DNA of 64,000 bases, taken from Streptomyces sp. NBC_00569. GTDB taxonomy: Bacteria > Actinomycetota > Actinomycetes > Streptomycetales > Streptomycetaceae. This document shows positions 1 to 9,024 of the stretch, piece by piece (the first letter of the stretch is position 1; each line of letters starts with the position of its first letter). Under the pieces are notes generated by a model. It searched no databases and had not been told where the DNA came from. It was given only the letters and a program-made list of their open reading frames with translations. The position numbers were made by a program, and so were the translations under genes. The DNA lies in the NCBI RefSeq assembly GCF_036345255.1, contig NZ_CP107783.1, forward strand, positions 4,947,501 to 5,011,500. Direction: 5' to 3'.

Positions 1-307
1 CGCGGGCGAGGAGCGCGCGGCCGCCGCGCCGTCCGATCCAGTACCCCGCCTGCGCCCCGGCCAGCGCGCCCACGACGGCGGCGGCCAGGACCTGAGGCAG
101 CGAGAGGTGGACAGGTCTGTGCGAGCCGCCCGCGCAGAGCAGGCCGGCCGTGAAGAGCAGCGAGTCCCCCGGCAGGAAGAACCCGACGAGCAGTCCGGTC
201 TCCGCGAACAGGACGGCGGCCACGCCGAGGGCGCCGAAGGCGGCGAGGAGGGAGCCCGCGTCCAGGACGTTCACCGCTTGGGCGGCGGCGAGGGGGTCTA
301 CGGCCAT
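1..307 (-). CDS. DedA family membrane protein, partial (C-terminal part beyond window)
   Basis: Reading inward from the ATG at 307, the protein has a hydrophobic N-terminus followed by the DedA/SNARE-associated signature ETGLLVGFFLPGDSLLF. It continues with a second hydrophobic stretch and a YWIGRRGG segment before the window ends. The ETGL-x-FLPGDSLL motif is diagnostic of DedA (YqjA/YghB-like) inner-membrane proteins, thought to act in lipid and membrane homeostasis. Only about 102 of the usual ~200 residues are visible. It is transcribed away from the BlaI-like gene, and the two share a 130-bp intergenic region that holds the palindromic operators. The exact substrate cannot be inferred. 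Confidence 0.85.
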   Translation of the reverse strand, partial: MAVDPLAAAQAVNVLDAGSLLAAFGALGVAAVLFAETGLLVGFFLPGDSLLFTAGLLCAGGSHRPVHLSLPQVLAAAVVGALAGAQAGYWIGRRGGRALLAR

Positions 308-379
308 GGGGGCCGCTCCTCTCTCAGTCGTCTCATAATGGGCTGAACGGCGACCGCGAGTCGGCGCCGACCATGCGAC

Positions 380-413
380 TACAGTCGTGTAGACGGTCTA
401 CTCAACTGTAGAC
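380..413. promoter_or_regulatory. Tandem palindromic operators of the BlaI/MecI type
   Basis: Two dyads lie just upstream of the BlaI-like gene. TACAGTCGTGTA (380-391) is a perfect TACA-N4-TGTA palindrome. GTCTAC-N6-GTAGAC (396-413) is a perfect 6+6 palindrome that contains the same TAC/GTA half-sites. BlaI/MecI repressors bind TACA/TGTA dyads, so autoregulation of the downstream regulator-peptidase pair is likely. Control of the divergent DedA gene is possible. The repressor assignment is inferred from position and motif. Confidence 0.7.
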
Positions 414-437
414 GAAGAAGAGCGGAGGATCGTTCCC

Positions 438-854
438 ATGGCCGAGGAGCAGGAACGGCGTCCCGCGGGCGAGCTCGAGGCGAGCGTCCTCGCCGCGCTC
501 TGGGCCGCCGAGACACCGCTCACCCCCGGCGAGGTGCAGCGGGCGCTCGCCGACGACCTGGCCCGCACCACCGTGACCACGATCCTGACCCGGCTCCACG
601 CCAAGGGGACGGTCACCCGTGACCGCGCGGGCCGCGGCTACGCGTACCGGCCCGCGCAGGACTCGCACGGGCTCACGGCCCGCCGCATGCACGCCGAGCT
701 CGACAAGGACGAGGACCGCGGCACGGTCCTGGCCCGTTTCGTCTCCGAGCTGAGCACCGATGACGAGCGGATGCTGCGCGCACTGCTCGACGGCGGAGCC
801 GACAGCGGCGCCGAGGGCGGCTCGGGCGACGACCGCGGAGGTACCGGCCGATGA
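438..854 (+). CDS. BlaI/MecI/CopY family transcriptional repressor
   Basis: This 138-residue protein is the family's usual length. Residues about 10-75 form a winged helix with the recognition region LARTTVTTILTRLHAKG, followed by the wing RDRAGRGYAYRPA. A helical dimerisation tail ends in a low-complexity Gly/Asp segment. A GGAGG sequence lies about 9 nt before the ATG. The last four bases overlap the next gene (ATGA), so repressor and peptidase are translationally coupled, as in BlaI-BlaR1 pairs. In actinomycetes such pairs more often respond to metals or envelope stress than to beta-lactams. The inducer is not evident here. Confidence 0.92.
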   Translation: MAEEQERRPAGELEASVLAALWAAETPLTPGEVQRALADDLARTTVTTILTRLHAKGTVTRDRAGRGYAYRPAQDSHGLTARRMHAELDKDEDRGTVLARFVSELSTDDERMLRALLDGGADSGAEGGSGDDRGGTGR

Positions 855-1789
855 TCTTCGCCGTGTGGATCCCGCTGCTCATGCCACTGCTCGCCGTGCC
901 CGCCGCGCGCCGCGCCGCCGAGTGGCTGCCGCCCCGCGCGGCGGCCTGGACGCTGGCGGGCGTCTCCGTGGTCCTCGCCGGATCCAGCACGGCCGCACTC
1001 GGCCTCCTCGCCTCCGCCGGGGCGCTGCGGCTGCCTCCCGTGGCCGCACTCGGGCATCTGTCGCCACCGCTCCTCGGCGACGACTCCCCGGCGCTCGTTC
1101 CCGCGTCGGTCCTCGCCGCGCTCGCGCTGGCGGCGGGCGCGTTCGCGCTGGTCCGTACGGGACTGCGGCAGCGGCGTGAGTTGCGGGCGGCCCGCGCCGG
1201 GTCCGCCGCCACCGACGAACTCTCCGTGCGGCCGGACGAACTCCCGTACGCCTACGCCCTTCCGGGGCGCCCGGACCGGATCGTTGTGACGACGGGGATG
1301 CTGCGGGCGCTCGACGCGCGGGAGCGCGAGGTGCTCTTCGCGCACGAGCGCGCGCACCTCGCGGGCCGCCACCACCTGTTCCTCGCGACGGCCGAACTGA
1401 CCGTCACCCTGCACCCGATGCTGCGCGGACTGCGCGAACCGCTCGCCTACGCGCTCGAGCGCTGGGCCGACGAGTCCGCCGCCACCGCGACGGGCGACCG
1501 GGCGCTCACCGCGCGGGCGATCGGCCGGGCCGCCCTCGCCGCGGCCCGCGTCCCGGGGGCCGGGTCACGGCCCCGTACGGCGCTCGCCGTCGCAGCCGGT
1601 CCGGTACCGCGCCGCGTCACCGCCCTGCTGACCACGAGTCCCGCGGCGGGCCGCCCGCGCAGGGCGCTGCGGCGCGCGCTGGCCGGCGCGCTCCTGGTGT
1701 GCGCGGCGCTCTCGGCCGGCGCGGTCGCCGACGCGGCCCACGACCTGCACGCGGGCGTGGAGGTCGCACAGGGCGAGACCGGCCGCTGA
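851..1789 (+). CDS. M56/M48-type membrane metallopeptidase (BlaR1-like, no sensor domain)
   Basis: This 312-residue integral membrane protein has hydrophobic segments near residues 1-20, 35-60 and 75-97, plus a C-terminal one near 283-303. The zinc site HERAH is at residues 165-169, followed by LAGRHH and a downstream ERWADESA helix that can supply the third ligand. BlaR1 relatives cleave the partner BlaI repressor after sensing a signal. This protein lacks the penicillin-binding extracellular domain of true BlaR1, so the signal is unknown. It overlaps the upstream repressor gene by 4 bp. Confidence 0.88.
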   Translation: MIFAVWIPLLMPLLAVPAARRAAEWLPPRAAAWTLAGVSVVLAGSSTAALGLLASAGALRLPPVAALGHLSPPLLGDDSPALVPASVLAALALAAGAFALVRTGLRQRRELRAARAGSAATDELSVRPDELPYAYALPGRPDRIVVTTGMLRALDAREREVLFAHERAHLAGRHHLFLATAELTVTLHPMLRGLREPLAYALERWADESAATATGDRALTARAIGRAALAAARVPGAGSRPRTALAVAAGPVPRRVTALLTTSPAAGRPRRALRRALAGALLVCAALSAGAVADAAHDLHAGVEVAQGETGR

Positions 1790-1815
1790 ACGGGCCCCAC
1801 GCACGCGTGGCCCGT
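1790..1815. terminator. Bidirectional hairpin between convergent genes
   Basis: Inverted repeat ACGGGCC...GGCCCGT sits between the convergent M56 peptidase and M64 peptidase genes and reaches the stop codon of the latter. There is no strong U-tract, which is normal for streptomycete terminators. The function is inferred from position. Confidence 0.45.
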
Positions 1816-3173
1816 CACTTGCCCGTCTTCACCGTCCAGCTGACGCTGTTGGACGCCGCCCGGATCGCGGCCGGGTCCCGGAGCGACGCGCTGTTGTCGA
1901 CGGCGGTCGCGGTGACGGTGTGCGTGCCCTTGCGCGCGCCGAGCTCCTTGCCGGTGACGGCGTGCTCGGCGGCGGCGCGGCGCACCTCGACCCCGTCGAC
2001 GTACCAGTGCACGCGCACGTCGGACAGGCCCTTGGCGAGCGGTGCGAGGTCCACGCGGATGTGGTCCTGGGGGCGCAGGGTGCGGGTGGTGGGGGTGCGG
2101 GCCGTGAGCACGTCGGCGTCGCGGTAGAAGCCGGCGATCATCGCCTCGCGGCCGACGAGGTTGAACTGCTCGGTGTCCAGGGCACGCATGATCGAGTTCT
2201 GGGTCGGGCGGTAGATCCCGTACTCGTAGTAGCCGCCGCCCTCGTACGCGCCCACGGTCCCGCCCGCCGGGTCGCTCTCGCCGAGCCAGCGGTACCACTT
2301 GGCCTTGGCGCCGGACATGCCGTCCGCCGTCAGGATGCTGGTGTTGGGCTCGACGGGCTCCGCTCCGGGGTACCTGCCGTAACCCGCGTACTGGTACTCG
2401 TCGGCCAGCAGGCCGATGGAGTGGCCCAGTTCATGGGCGCCGATCAGGTACGAGCGGTCGTTGTCGGAGGACATCGTGGCGATGCCGGTGTGCCCGGCGG
2501 TCGACTGGAGGCCGCTGTAACCGGCACCGCCGTACTTCGTGGCGTTCGAGACGACGAAGACGATGTCGGAGTCCGGGGCCTGCTGCGCATACGAGTCGAC
2601 CTTCTTCTCGTCGATGCACAGCAGCCGCTCGACGTCGTCACAGAAGAAGTAACTACTGAGCGCGGTGTCCTTGACGACGTCCTGGGTGGGGTCTCCGGAG
2701 ACACCCGATTCGTTCGAGACCGTGTTGACGAGCCAGAAGTTGAAGAGGCCCTTGTAGCTCTTGTACGGCTCGATCGCGAAGATCGAATCGAGCTTGGACT
2801 CGGCGTCCTGCCTGAAGTCCTCCTGCTGGTCCGCCGTGTAGCCGTCGCCCATGATCACGAGGTCGAGGCGGCCTTCCGAGGGGCCCGTCTTCTGCAGCGC
2901 GGTGACCTCGCCGTCCGGGGCAGCCGTCGCGGGCGCGCGCCTCTCCTTGCGGATCTCCGCCGGCACGGCCGCCGGGACTTGGACGTGACGGCCCTCTCCG
3001 TGGGAGTCGGCGAAGTACTCGACCGTACGGGTCCCCGTGCCGGACCCGCCCGCGGCTTCCGCGGCGTCGGCGTGACCGGAGGCGAGGCCCGCGCCACCGA
3101 GGGCGGCGGCCGCGAGGACACCGGCGAGGAGCGCGGCGGGCAGGGGACGGCGCGGGGACTTGGGTATCGGCAC
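1815..3173 (-). CDS. Secreted M64 family (IgA peptidase-type) zinc metallopeptidase
   Basis: This 452-residue precursor starts with GTG. A basic N-terminus (PIPKSPRRP) is followed by a hydrophobic signal peptide and an Ala-rich cleavage region near residues 35-40. The M64 signature LDLVIMGDGYT is near residue 105. The zinc motif HELGHSIGLLADEY has H247, E248 and H251, with the downstream Asp/Glu typical of the family. The last ~100 residues form a beta-rich Ig-like domain. The family digests extracellular proteins. The specific substrate is unknown. It is probably monocistronic, with a 178-bp upstream region shared with the divergent XRE gene. Confidence 0.9.
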   Translation of the reverse strand: MPIPKSPRRPLPAALLAGVLAAAALGGAGLASGHADAAEAAGGSGTGTRTVEYFADSHGEGRHVQVPAAVPAEIRKERRAPATAAPDGEVTALQKTGPSEGRLDLVIMGDGYTADQQEDFRQDAESKLDSIFAIEPYKSYKGLFNFWLVNTVSNESGVSGDPTQDVVKDTALSSYFFCDDVERLLCIDEKKVDSYAQQAPDSDIVFVVSNATKYGGAGYSGLQSTAGHTGIATMSSDNDRSYLIGAHELGHSIGLLADEYQYAGYGRYPGAEPVEPNTSILTADGMSGAKAKWYRWLGESDPAGGTVGAYEGGGYYEYGIYRPTQNSIMRALDTEQFNLVGREAMIAGFYRDADVLTARTPTTRTLRPQDHIRVDLAPLAKGLSDVRVHWYVDGVEVRRAAAEHAVTGKELGARKGTHTVTATAVDNSASLRDPAAIRAASNSVSWTVKTGK

Positions 3174-3351
3174 GAGGACCTCGGGTACTCAAGTAGGGGA
3201 CATAAGTGCTGGGTTAATCAGACTTAATCGATCGATCAACTTAGGGGGTGGCGTGACGGCTGACAAGGGGTGAGACTCAAGTGCCCTGCGACAAGCATCA
3301 GTTGCGGGAGCGGGACCACGCAGCGGGACAGGAAGGGCGGCGCGCCGCACG

Positions 3352-4836
3352 ATGACGCACGACAGCACCCCGGAAGCGGGTGACCCCGGCCCCGTACCGG
3401 ACGGGGACCCCGGCCTGGCACCGGACACCGAGCCATCCGCACCCGCCGAGCCCGCCGGGCCCGCCGACGAACCCATAGGCCGCCGCGTCCTCCGTCTGCG
3501 CACAGATCGCGGCCTGACCCAGCGTCAGGTCGCCGAGCCCGCCTACACACCCGCGTACATCTCCACCCTGGAAGCAGGCCGCGTCCGCCCCTCCGAAGCC
3601 GCCCTGCGGCACGTCGCCGAGCGGCTCGGCGTGACGTACGAGGAGCTCACGACGGGGCAGCCCGCCCACCTCGCCACCCGGCTGCGCCTGCGCCTCACCG
3701 AGGCCCAGCGCGGACTCACCACGGGCGCCGCCGAGGAGGCGGCCGTCCTGTACGAGGAGTTGCGCGCCGAAGCCGAGCGGCACGGCCTCGGCGCCGAACA
3801 GGCCGCCGCCGAACTCGGCCTCGGCGAGTGCGCCCTGGAGACCGGCGAACTCCCCGACGCCCACCGCCACTTCGAAGCCGCCGAGGCGCTGCTCGTCGCG
3901 GCCGGCGCGCCGCTCCCCCAGCGCGCCCCCGTCGTGCGGGCGCGCGCCCTCGCGCACTACCTCTCCGGAGAGCTGCGGTACGCGTGCTACCTCCTGGAGT
4001 CGGCGCTCGACGAGCTGAACACCAGCGGCCTGCACGACCCGGACGCCCTGCTGCTGCTCTACACGGCGACCATCGCCCCGTACATGGACATGGGCGCCCA
4101 CGCGCGCGCCGCACAGGCCGCCGAGCTGGCGCTCTCGCTCGCCCCGCAGGCCGGGGACCCCCTGCTCGTCGCCAAGATGCACCGCTCGGTGGCCCGCACG
4201 CTCCTCGCCGAGGGCCGCGCCGCGGAGGCCGACGTGTCCCTGAGCAAGGCCGCCGAGCTGTACCAGCGGCTCCAGATCCGCACCGAACTCGCGCACTGTC
4301 ACTGGATGCGCGGTTACGTCCACGCCCAGAACGGCCGACTCGCCGACGCGGAGAGCGAGTTGAGGACCGCGCGCGACATGCTGTCGGCCAAGCGGGCGGT
4401 GCTCTACACGACGCAGGTCGAGGTCGAGCTGGCCGACGTGCTGCGCCGCAGGGGCAGCAGCGACGAGGCGGCCGCGCTGCTGCGGGCCCTGCTCGGCGAC
4501 CTGAACCCGGAGCGCGGCGCCGTCCACGCGGCGGGCGCACACCGGCTGCTCGGCATCATCGCGGAGGAGTCGGGGGCCGCGGGCGCCCCCGAGGGGAGCG
4601 GCCCGGTGACGGCGGCGGCGGAGGCCGCGGAGGAGCACTACGTCACCGCGCTGAGCCTGCTCGAACGGGCGGGCGCGGCGGGCGACCTGGCCGACCTGTG
4701 CCGTCTGCTCGGCGACCTCTACCGTCGCACGGGCCGTATCGACGCCGCCCTCGACACGTACCGCACGGGACTCGGACACCGCGCCGCGCCCGGCACCACG
4801 ACCCTCGGACCGGCCCCTGCCGAGCCGCCCGTGTGA
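3352..4836 (+). CDS. XRE-family helix-turn-helix regulator with TPR domain
   Basis: This 494-residue protein begins with a Pro/Ala-rich acidic leader of about 40 residues. An XRE HTH domain follows at residues ~43-98 (RVLRLRTDRGLTQRQVAE, then ISTLEAGRVRPSEAALRHVAE). The remainder is helical tetratricopeptide-like repeats, with many AxxxxxxA/LG helix pairs. This architecture is shared by actinobacterial regulators that sense peptides or metabolites through the TPR part. No cognate target is visible. The next gene lies 122 bp downstream on the same strand and looks independent. Confidence 0.85.
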   Translation: MTHDSTPEAGDPGPVPDGDPGLAPDTEPSAPAEPAGPADEPIGRRVLRLRTDRGLTQRQVAEPAYTPAYISTLEAGRVRPSEAALRHVAERLGVTYEELTTGQPAHLATRLRLRLTEAQRGLTTGAAEEAAVLYEELRAEAERHGLGAEQAAAELGLGECALETGELPDAHRHFEAAEALLVAAGAPLPQRAPVVRARALAHYLSGELRYACYLLESALDELNTSGLHDPDALLLLYTATIAPYMDMGAHARAAQAAELALSLAPQAGDPLLVAKMHRSVARTLLAEGRAAEADVSLSKAAELYQRLQIRTELAHCHWMRGYVHAQNGRLADAESELRTARDMLSAKRAVLYTTQVEVELADVLRRRGSSDEAAALLRALLGDLNPERGAVHAAGAHRLLGIIAEESGAAGAPEGSGPVTAAAEAAEEHYVTALSLLERAGAAGDLADLCRLLGDLYRRTGRIDAALDTYRTGLGHRAAPGTTTLGPAPAEPPV

Positions 4837-4958
4837 CGGGTCAGGCCTTCGTCGCCTTCATCGCCTCGTCGCCCTGAGGGAGTACATGGCGGGGAAGTTA
4901 TCCACAGGCTGGGGAACCTCACCGGCGGATTGTCGGCCGATGGAGGCACTATGGGGCC

Positions 4959-6773
4959 ATGACTGAGAGCAACGGGGCCCCTCGCGGGGCGGGCGGCGGA
5001 TCCATGCCGGACTGGGAGAAGCGCTTCCGTGCGCCGCGGGTGTCCCTGCCCGACTGGGCGGAGGACGCGCCGGACCGCTCGCTGTTCGTGTCGAACGCGA
5101 CGGGGACGTACGAGCTGTACGCGTGGGACCGGACGACGGGCGAGCAGCGCAGAGCGACGGACCGGCCGAACGGGACGACGGACGGCCTCCTGTCCCCCGA
5201 CGGCCAGTGGATCTGGTGGTTCAGCGACAAGGACGGGGACGAGTTCGGGGTCTGGCTGCGCCAGCCCTTCGGCGGGGGCGAAGACGTCCCCGCGGTGGAC
5301 GGGCTCGAAGCCTCGTACCCGGCGGGCCTGGCCATCGGGAGGGACGGCTCGACGGCGGTCGTGGGCCGCTCCACGGACGAGGACGGCACGACGATCCATG
5401 TCGTCCGCGGCGGCGGCGCGCCCCAGGAGATCTACCGGCACCGCGAGTCGGCCGGCGTCGGCGACCTCTCGCACGACGGCAGCCTCATCGCCATCGAGCA
5501 CACGGAGCACGGGGACGCCATGCATGCGGCGCTGCGCGTGGTGCGGCCCGACGGGACGACGGTCGCCGAGCTCGACGACACCAAGGGCGGTTCGCAGGAG
5601 CTGGGACTGGAAGTCCTGGGCTTCGCTCCGGTGGACGGGGACACCCGGCTCCTCGTCGGGCATCAGCGGCGCGGGCGCTGGGAGCCGATGGTGTGGGACG
5701 TGGCGTCGGGTGAGGAGACCGATCTCGCCCTCTACCTGCCCGGTGACGTCTCCGCCGAGTGGTATCCGGACGGCTCGGCGCTCCTGGTCGCACACAGCTT
5801 CGAGGCCCGCAGCGACCTGTGGCGATACGAGTTCGGCTCGAGCGCGCTGACCCGCGTCGAGACGCCGCCGGGCACGGTGTCGGGGGCGACGGCGCGGCCC
5901 GACGGCAGTGTGGAGTACCTGTGGTCGTCGGCCGCCGAGCCGTCGGTCGTCCGGTCCACGTCGGGCGGCGTGGTCCTCGATCCGCCCGGGCTCAAGGCGC
6001 CGGCGTCCGTGCCGGTGGAGGACGTGTGGGTCGAGGGACCCGGCGGCCGCATCCACGCCCTCGTCCAGAAGCCGGCGGGGGCCACGGGGCCGCTGCCCAC
6101 CGTGTTCGAGGTGCACGGGGGGCCGACCTGGCACGACAGCGACTCGTTCGCGGCGGGCCCCGCGGCCTGGGTGGATCACGGGTACGCGGTGGTCCGGGTC
6201 AACTACCGGGGCTCGACCGGGTACGGGCGCGAGTGGACGGACGCGCTCAAGCACCGCGTCGGCCTCATCGAGCTGGAGGACGTCTCGGCGGTCCGCGAGT
6301 GGGCCGTGTCGTCCGGGCTCGCCGACCCGGACCGGCTCGTCCTCGCGGGCGGCTCGTGGGGCGGGTACCTCACGCTCCTCGGCGTCGGCACCCAGCCGGA
6401 CGCCTGGGCGGTGGGCCTCGCGGCCGTGCCCGTCGCGGACTACGTCACGGCGTACCACGACGAGATGGAGGCCCTCAAGGCGCTGGACCGCACGCTGTTC
6501 GGCGGCACCCCGGAAGAGGTCCCCGACCGCTTCGCCGCGTCGTCCCCGCTGACGTACGTGGACGAGGTGAAGGCACCGGTCTACATCTCGGCGGGGGTCA
6601 ACGACCCGCGGTGCCCGATCCGCCAGATCGACAACTATGTGGACCGGCTCGTGGCGCGCGGCGCCACGCATGAGGTGTACCGGTACGACGCGGGGCACGG
6701 TTCGCTCGTCGTGGAGGAGCGGATCAAGCAGGTGCGGCTGGAGCTGGACTTCGCGGCGCGGCATCTGAGCTGA
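4959..6773 (+). CDS. S9 family serine peptidase (prolyl oligopeptidase/acylaminoacyl peptidase-like)
   Basis: This 604-residue enzyme has an N-terminal beta-propeller (about residues 35-340, with repeated blade motifs such as SPDGQWIWWF) and a C-terminal alpha/beta hydrolase domain. The catalytic triad is readable: S466 in GGSWGG, D549 in GVNDPRCP and H580 in DAGHGS. An HGGPTW oxyanion-hole motif precedes them. There is no signal peptide, so it is probably a cytosolic peptide-degrading enzyme. The ATG at 4959 has a GGAGG about 12 nt upstream. Confidence 0.93.
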   Translation: MTESNGAPRGAGGGSMPDWEKRFRAPRVSLPDWAEDAPDRSLFVSNATGTYELYAWDRTTGEQRRATDRPNGTTDGLLSPDGQWIWWFSDKDGDEFGVWLRQPFGGGEDVPAVDGLEASYPAGLAIGRDGSTAVVGRSTDEDGTTIHVVRGGGAPQEIYRHRESAGVGDLSHDGSLIAIEHTEHGDAMHAALRVVRPDGTTVAELDDTKGGSQELGLEVLGFAPVDGDTRLLVGHQRRGRWEPMVWDVASGEETDLALYLPGDVSAEWYPDGSALLVAHSFEARSDLWRYEFGSSALTRVETPPGTVSGATARPDGSVEYLWSSAAEPSVVRSTSGGVVLDPPGLKAPASVPVEDVWVEGPGGRIHALVQKPAGATGPLPTVFEVHGGPTWHDSDSFAAGPAAWVDHGYAVVRVNYRGSTGYGREWTDALKHRVGLIELEDVSAVREWAVSSGLADPDRLVLAGGSWGGYLTLLGVGTQPDAWAVGLAAVPVADYVTAYHDEMEALKALDRTLFGGTPEEVPDRFAASSPLTYVDEVKAPVYISAGVNDPRCPIRQIDNYVDRLVARGATHEVYRYDAGHGSLVVEERIKQVRLELDFAARHLS

Positions 6774-6844
6774 CGGACGCGGCGGCACTCCCGCGCGGGA
6801 CCGGGCCCACCCCGCGGCCCGGCTCCTCGTGCGGGAGCCGTACC

Positions 6845-7708
6845 GTGGGGAGGGTGTACCGGTTCCTCCTGACCCCCCGGTGGTGGGGGATCAACGTGTT
6901 CGTCGTGCTCGCCATCCCCTTCTGCATCTTCATGGGCTCCTGGCAGCTCGGCCGCTTCGAGGACCGGGTGCAGGGCCACAAGGACGCCTCGGCGCAGTCG
7001 ACGGCGAACGAGAAGGCCGCGCCCCGGCCGCTCGGCTCCCTGCTGCCCGTGGACCAGAAGACGTCCGGCAAGCGGGCCAGCGCGACCGGGCACTACGGCA
7101 AGCAGCTTCTGGTCCCCGACCGTGAACTCGACGGCAGGACCGGCTTCTACGTGGTGACGCTGCTGCGCACGGAGGGGGGCGCCGGCAAGGCGCTGCCCGT
7201 CGTACGTGGGTGGGTGCCCGGCGCGGCGAGCGCCGCGAAGGCTCCCGCGGCACCCCGGGGCGAGGTCACCGTCACCGGTGCGCTCCAGGCCTCCGAGAGC
7301 CCGGGCTCGGGCGGGGCTTCCGCCGCGGGGGGCCTGCCGGCCGGACAGCTCGGCGCGATCAGCGCGGCGTCCCTGGTGAACCTCGTCCCGTACGACGTCT
7401 ACGACGCCTGGGTCACGCTCGACAAGGCGGACTCCGGGATGACGGCGGTACCGGCGACGGCGCCGCAGGGCAGCGGCCTCGACCTGAAGGCGTTCCAGAA
7501 CCTGGGCTACACCGGCGAGTGGTTCGTCTTCGCGGGCTTCGTGGTCTTCATGTGGTTCCGCCTGCTGCGCCGCGAGGCGGAGTTCGAGCGGGACGCCGCG
7601 CTGGGACTCACGGAATCCGATGCGACCGGCACGGCCCCGGACGCGGCAGACGCCCCGGACGCGGCAGACACCCCCGAGCCCGCGAGCCCCGAGACCGCAC
7701 GAGGCTAG
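6845..7708 (+). CDS. SURF1 family protein
   Basis: This 287-residue protein has the SURF1 layout. An N-terminal transmembrane helix (about residues 17-33) follows PRWWG and leads into the GSWQLGRFEDR motif. A periplasmic domain contains ATGHYG and VRGWVP. A second helix near 225-245 begins at NLGYTGEWFVFAGF. SURF1 assists assembly of the heme a/a3 site of cytochrome c oxidase. The GTG at 6845 is preferred because GGGAG lies 7 nt upstream. A second in-frame GTG is at 6854. The C-terminal tail is an Ala/Asp/Pro repeat-like extension (repeated PDAAD) that is not part of the family. Confidence 0.9.
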   Translation: MGRVYRFLLTPRWWGINVFVVLAIPFCIFMGSWQLGRFEDRVQGHKDASAQSTANEKAAPRPLGSLLPVDQKTSGKRASATGHYGKQLLVPDRELDGRTGFYVVTLLRTEGGAGKALPVVRGWVPGAASAAKAPAAPRGEVTVTGALQASESPGSGGASAAGGLPAGQLGAISAASLVNLVPYDVYDAWVTLDKADSGMTAVPATAPQGSGLDLKAFQNLGYTGEWFVFAGFVVFMWFRLLRREAEFERDAALGLTESDATGTAPDAADAPDAADTPEPASPETARG

Positions 7709-7778
7709 TGCGGCACCGCAGGGAAGAGCCGTCGCGGCTGATCACCGCTGCGGCCGGCTGATCACCGTCCGGTCGAGA

Positions 7779-7804
7779 GGGCGAGGTGCCCCAGCACCTC
7801 GCCC
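7779..7804. terminator. Strong hairpin terminator between convergent genes
   Basis: A perfect 11-bp stem GGGCGAGGTGC/GCACCTCGCCC with a CCCA tetraloop lies between the convergent SURF1 gene and the sigma-operon membrane protein. It probably works in both directions. Confidence 0.8.
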
Positions 7805-7857
7805 ACGTCTCACCGCGTCTCCGCGTCTCCCCGTGCCGGCATGAACCGGTCCCGCCC

Positions 7858-9024
7858 CTAAGACGCCGGCAGGACCCCCGTGCGGTACACCGTTCCGGCG
7901 CACGCGTTGGGGATCGTCGTGCTGGACGAGGGCGAGCCCGGTTCCGCCGTGTGGGAGACCGAGACGCTGCCGTCGGCCGTGGGGCCCTCCGCCACCATCT
8001 GCGTGGACAGACCGCTCTGCTCCGGGTTCGAGCCCGTCGCGTCGCCCGTGGTGCCGCCGGACGGGGTCGGGCTGGGCGACGCGTCGCCCCCGCCTCCCGT
8101 GGTCGGGCAGCTCGCGGACGGCACCCACGCGAAGCGGACCTCGTACGACATGCCCGGTTCGAGGATCAGCTGGCTGGGCTCCGTCGACGGATCGGGCAGC
8201 CCGGTCGCGGCGTCACCCGCCGTGTGGTCGACGACGTTGACCTTGGCCGGGTCGGCCGCGCCCTGGGCGAGGACGGAGACGGCGCCGGGGGCGTCCACCG
8301 AGCAGTTCGCGTGGGAGATGTTCGTGACGCGGAAGGAGCCGTAGACCTTGCCGCCCGCGTCGGCCGCGCCGAGGTTCGCCGGCGCGGCGCCGAGATCGGC
8401 CACCCCGCAGACCGGGGAGCTCGCGGCCGCCGTGCTCGCGGGATCAGGGCCGCCGGTGGCACCACCGCCCGCGCCCTTGCCCTTGTCGCCGGCCCTGCCC
8501 TTCTTGCCGTCCTTGTCCTTGGACTTGGACTTCCCCGAAGGGCTCCCTGTGCCGTTCTCGCCGCCGTCGGGGCCCTTCCCGGAGCCCGTACCGCCATGCG
8601 TCGCCTCGCTGTTGCCGGCGATGGACGGGTGGTCGTTCGACCCGCTCTGGCCCGTCACATGGACGAGCGCGGGGATCGCCGTGCCGATGAACAGGGCCGC
8701 GGCCGCCATACCGACGACGGCCTGCCGCTTGCGGGCCCGCCGGGCCGGCACGGCGCGGCGCAGATGGTCGAGCGTCCCGCTCTTCGGCTCGATCTCCTCC
8801 ACGGCCTCGTGCAACAGGCGCCGCAGCGCCAGCTCGTCACCGCCGAGGGAGTCCAGGGGGTCGGGAGAGTCCGGGCCGCCCGCGGAGTCCGGGCGGCCGA
8901 AGGGATCCTCGGGACCGTCGAAAAGGCCGTCGTCCTGGCCGGGGCCGTGATTCACAGTTCCATCCCCGGATCCCACACGCCTGTTCTGCTCATCCCGATC
9001 ATTGCGGTGCTTGTCGCTGCTCAT
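7858..9024 (-). CDS. Membrane-anchored protein coupled to ECF sigma factor (putative anti-sigma or DUF4232-like)
   Basis: This 388-residue protein has a ~120-residue acidic cytosolic part. A basic patch (RRAVPARRARKRQ) and one transmembrane helix near residues 95-120 follow. Next comes a long low-complexity linker (GGENGTGSPSGKSKSKD) and a C-terminal exported beta-rich domain with spaced Cys residues (CGVADLG, ANCSVD, SASC), reminiscent of DUF4232. Its start overlaps the stop of the sigma factor gene (ATGA). That arrangement is typical of an anti-sigma or sigma-linked lipoprotein-like partner. No zinc anti-sigma motif (HxxxCxxC) is present, so the role is inferred from context only. Confidence 0.65.
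   Translation of the reverse strand: MSSDKHRNDRDEQNRRVGSGDGTVNHGPGQDDGLFDGPEDPFGRPDSAGGPDSPDPLDSLGGDELALRRLLHEAVEEIEPKSGTLDHLRRAVPARRARKRQAVVGMAAAALFIGTAIPALVHVTGQSGSNDHPSIAGNSEATHGGTGSGKGPDGGENGTGSPSGKSKSKDKDGKKGRAGDKGKGAGGGATGGPDPASTAAASSPVCGVADLGAAPANLGAADAGGKVYGSFRVTNISHANCSVDAPGAVSVLAQGAADPAKVNVVDHTAGDAATGLPDPSTEPSQLILEPGMSYEVRFAWVPSASCPTTGGGGDASPSPTPSGGTTGDATGSNPEQSGLSTQMVAEGPTADGSVSVSHTAEPGSPSSSTTIPNACAGTVYRTGVLPAS

Noticed and set aside
1920..3227. Plus-strand frame opposite the M64 peptidase
   Set aside because: The minus strand contains the HELGH metal site and signal peptide. The plus-strand product has no recognisable feature.
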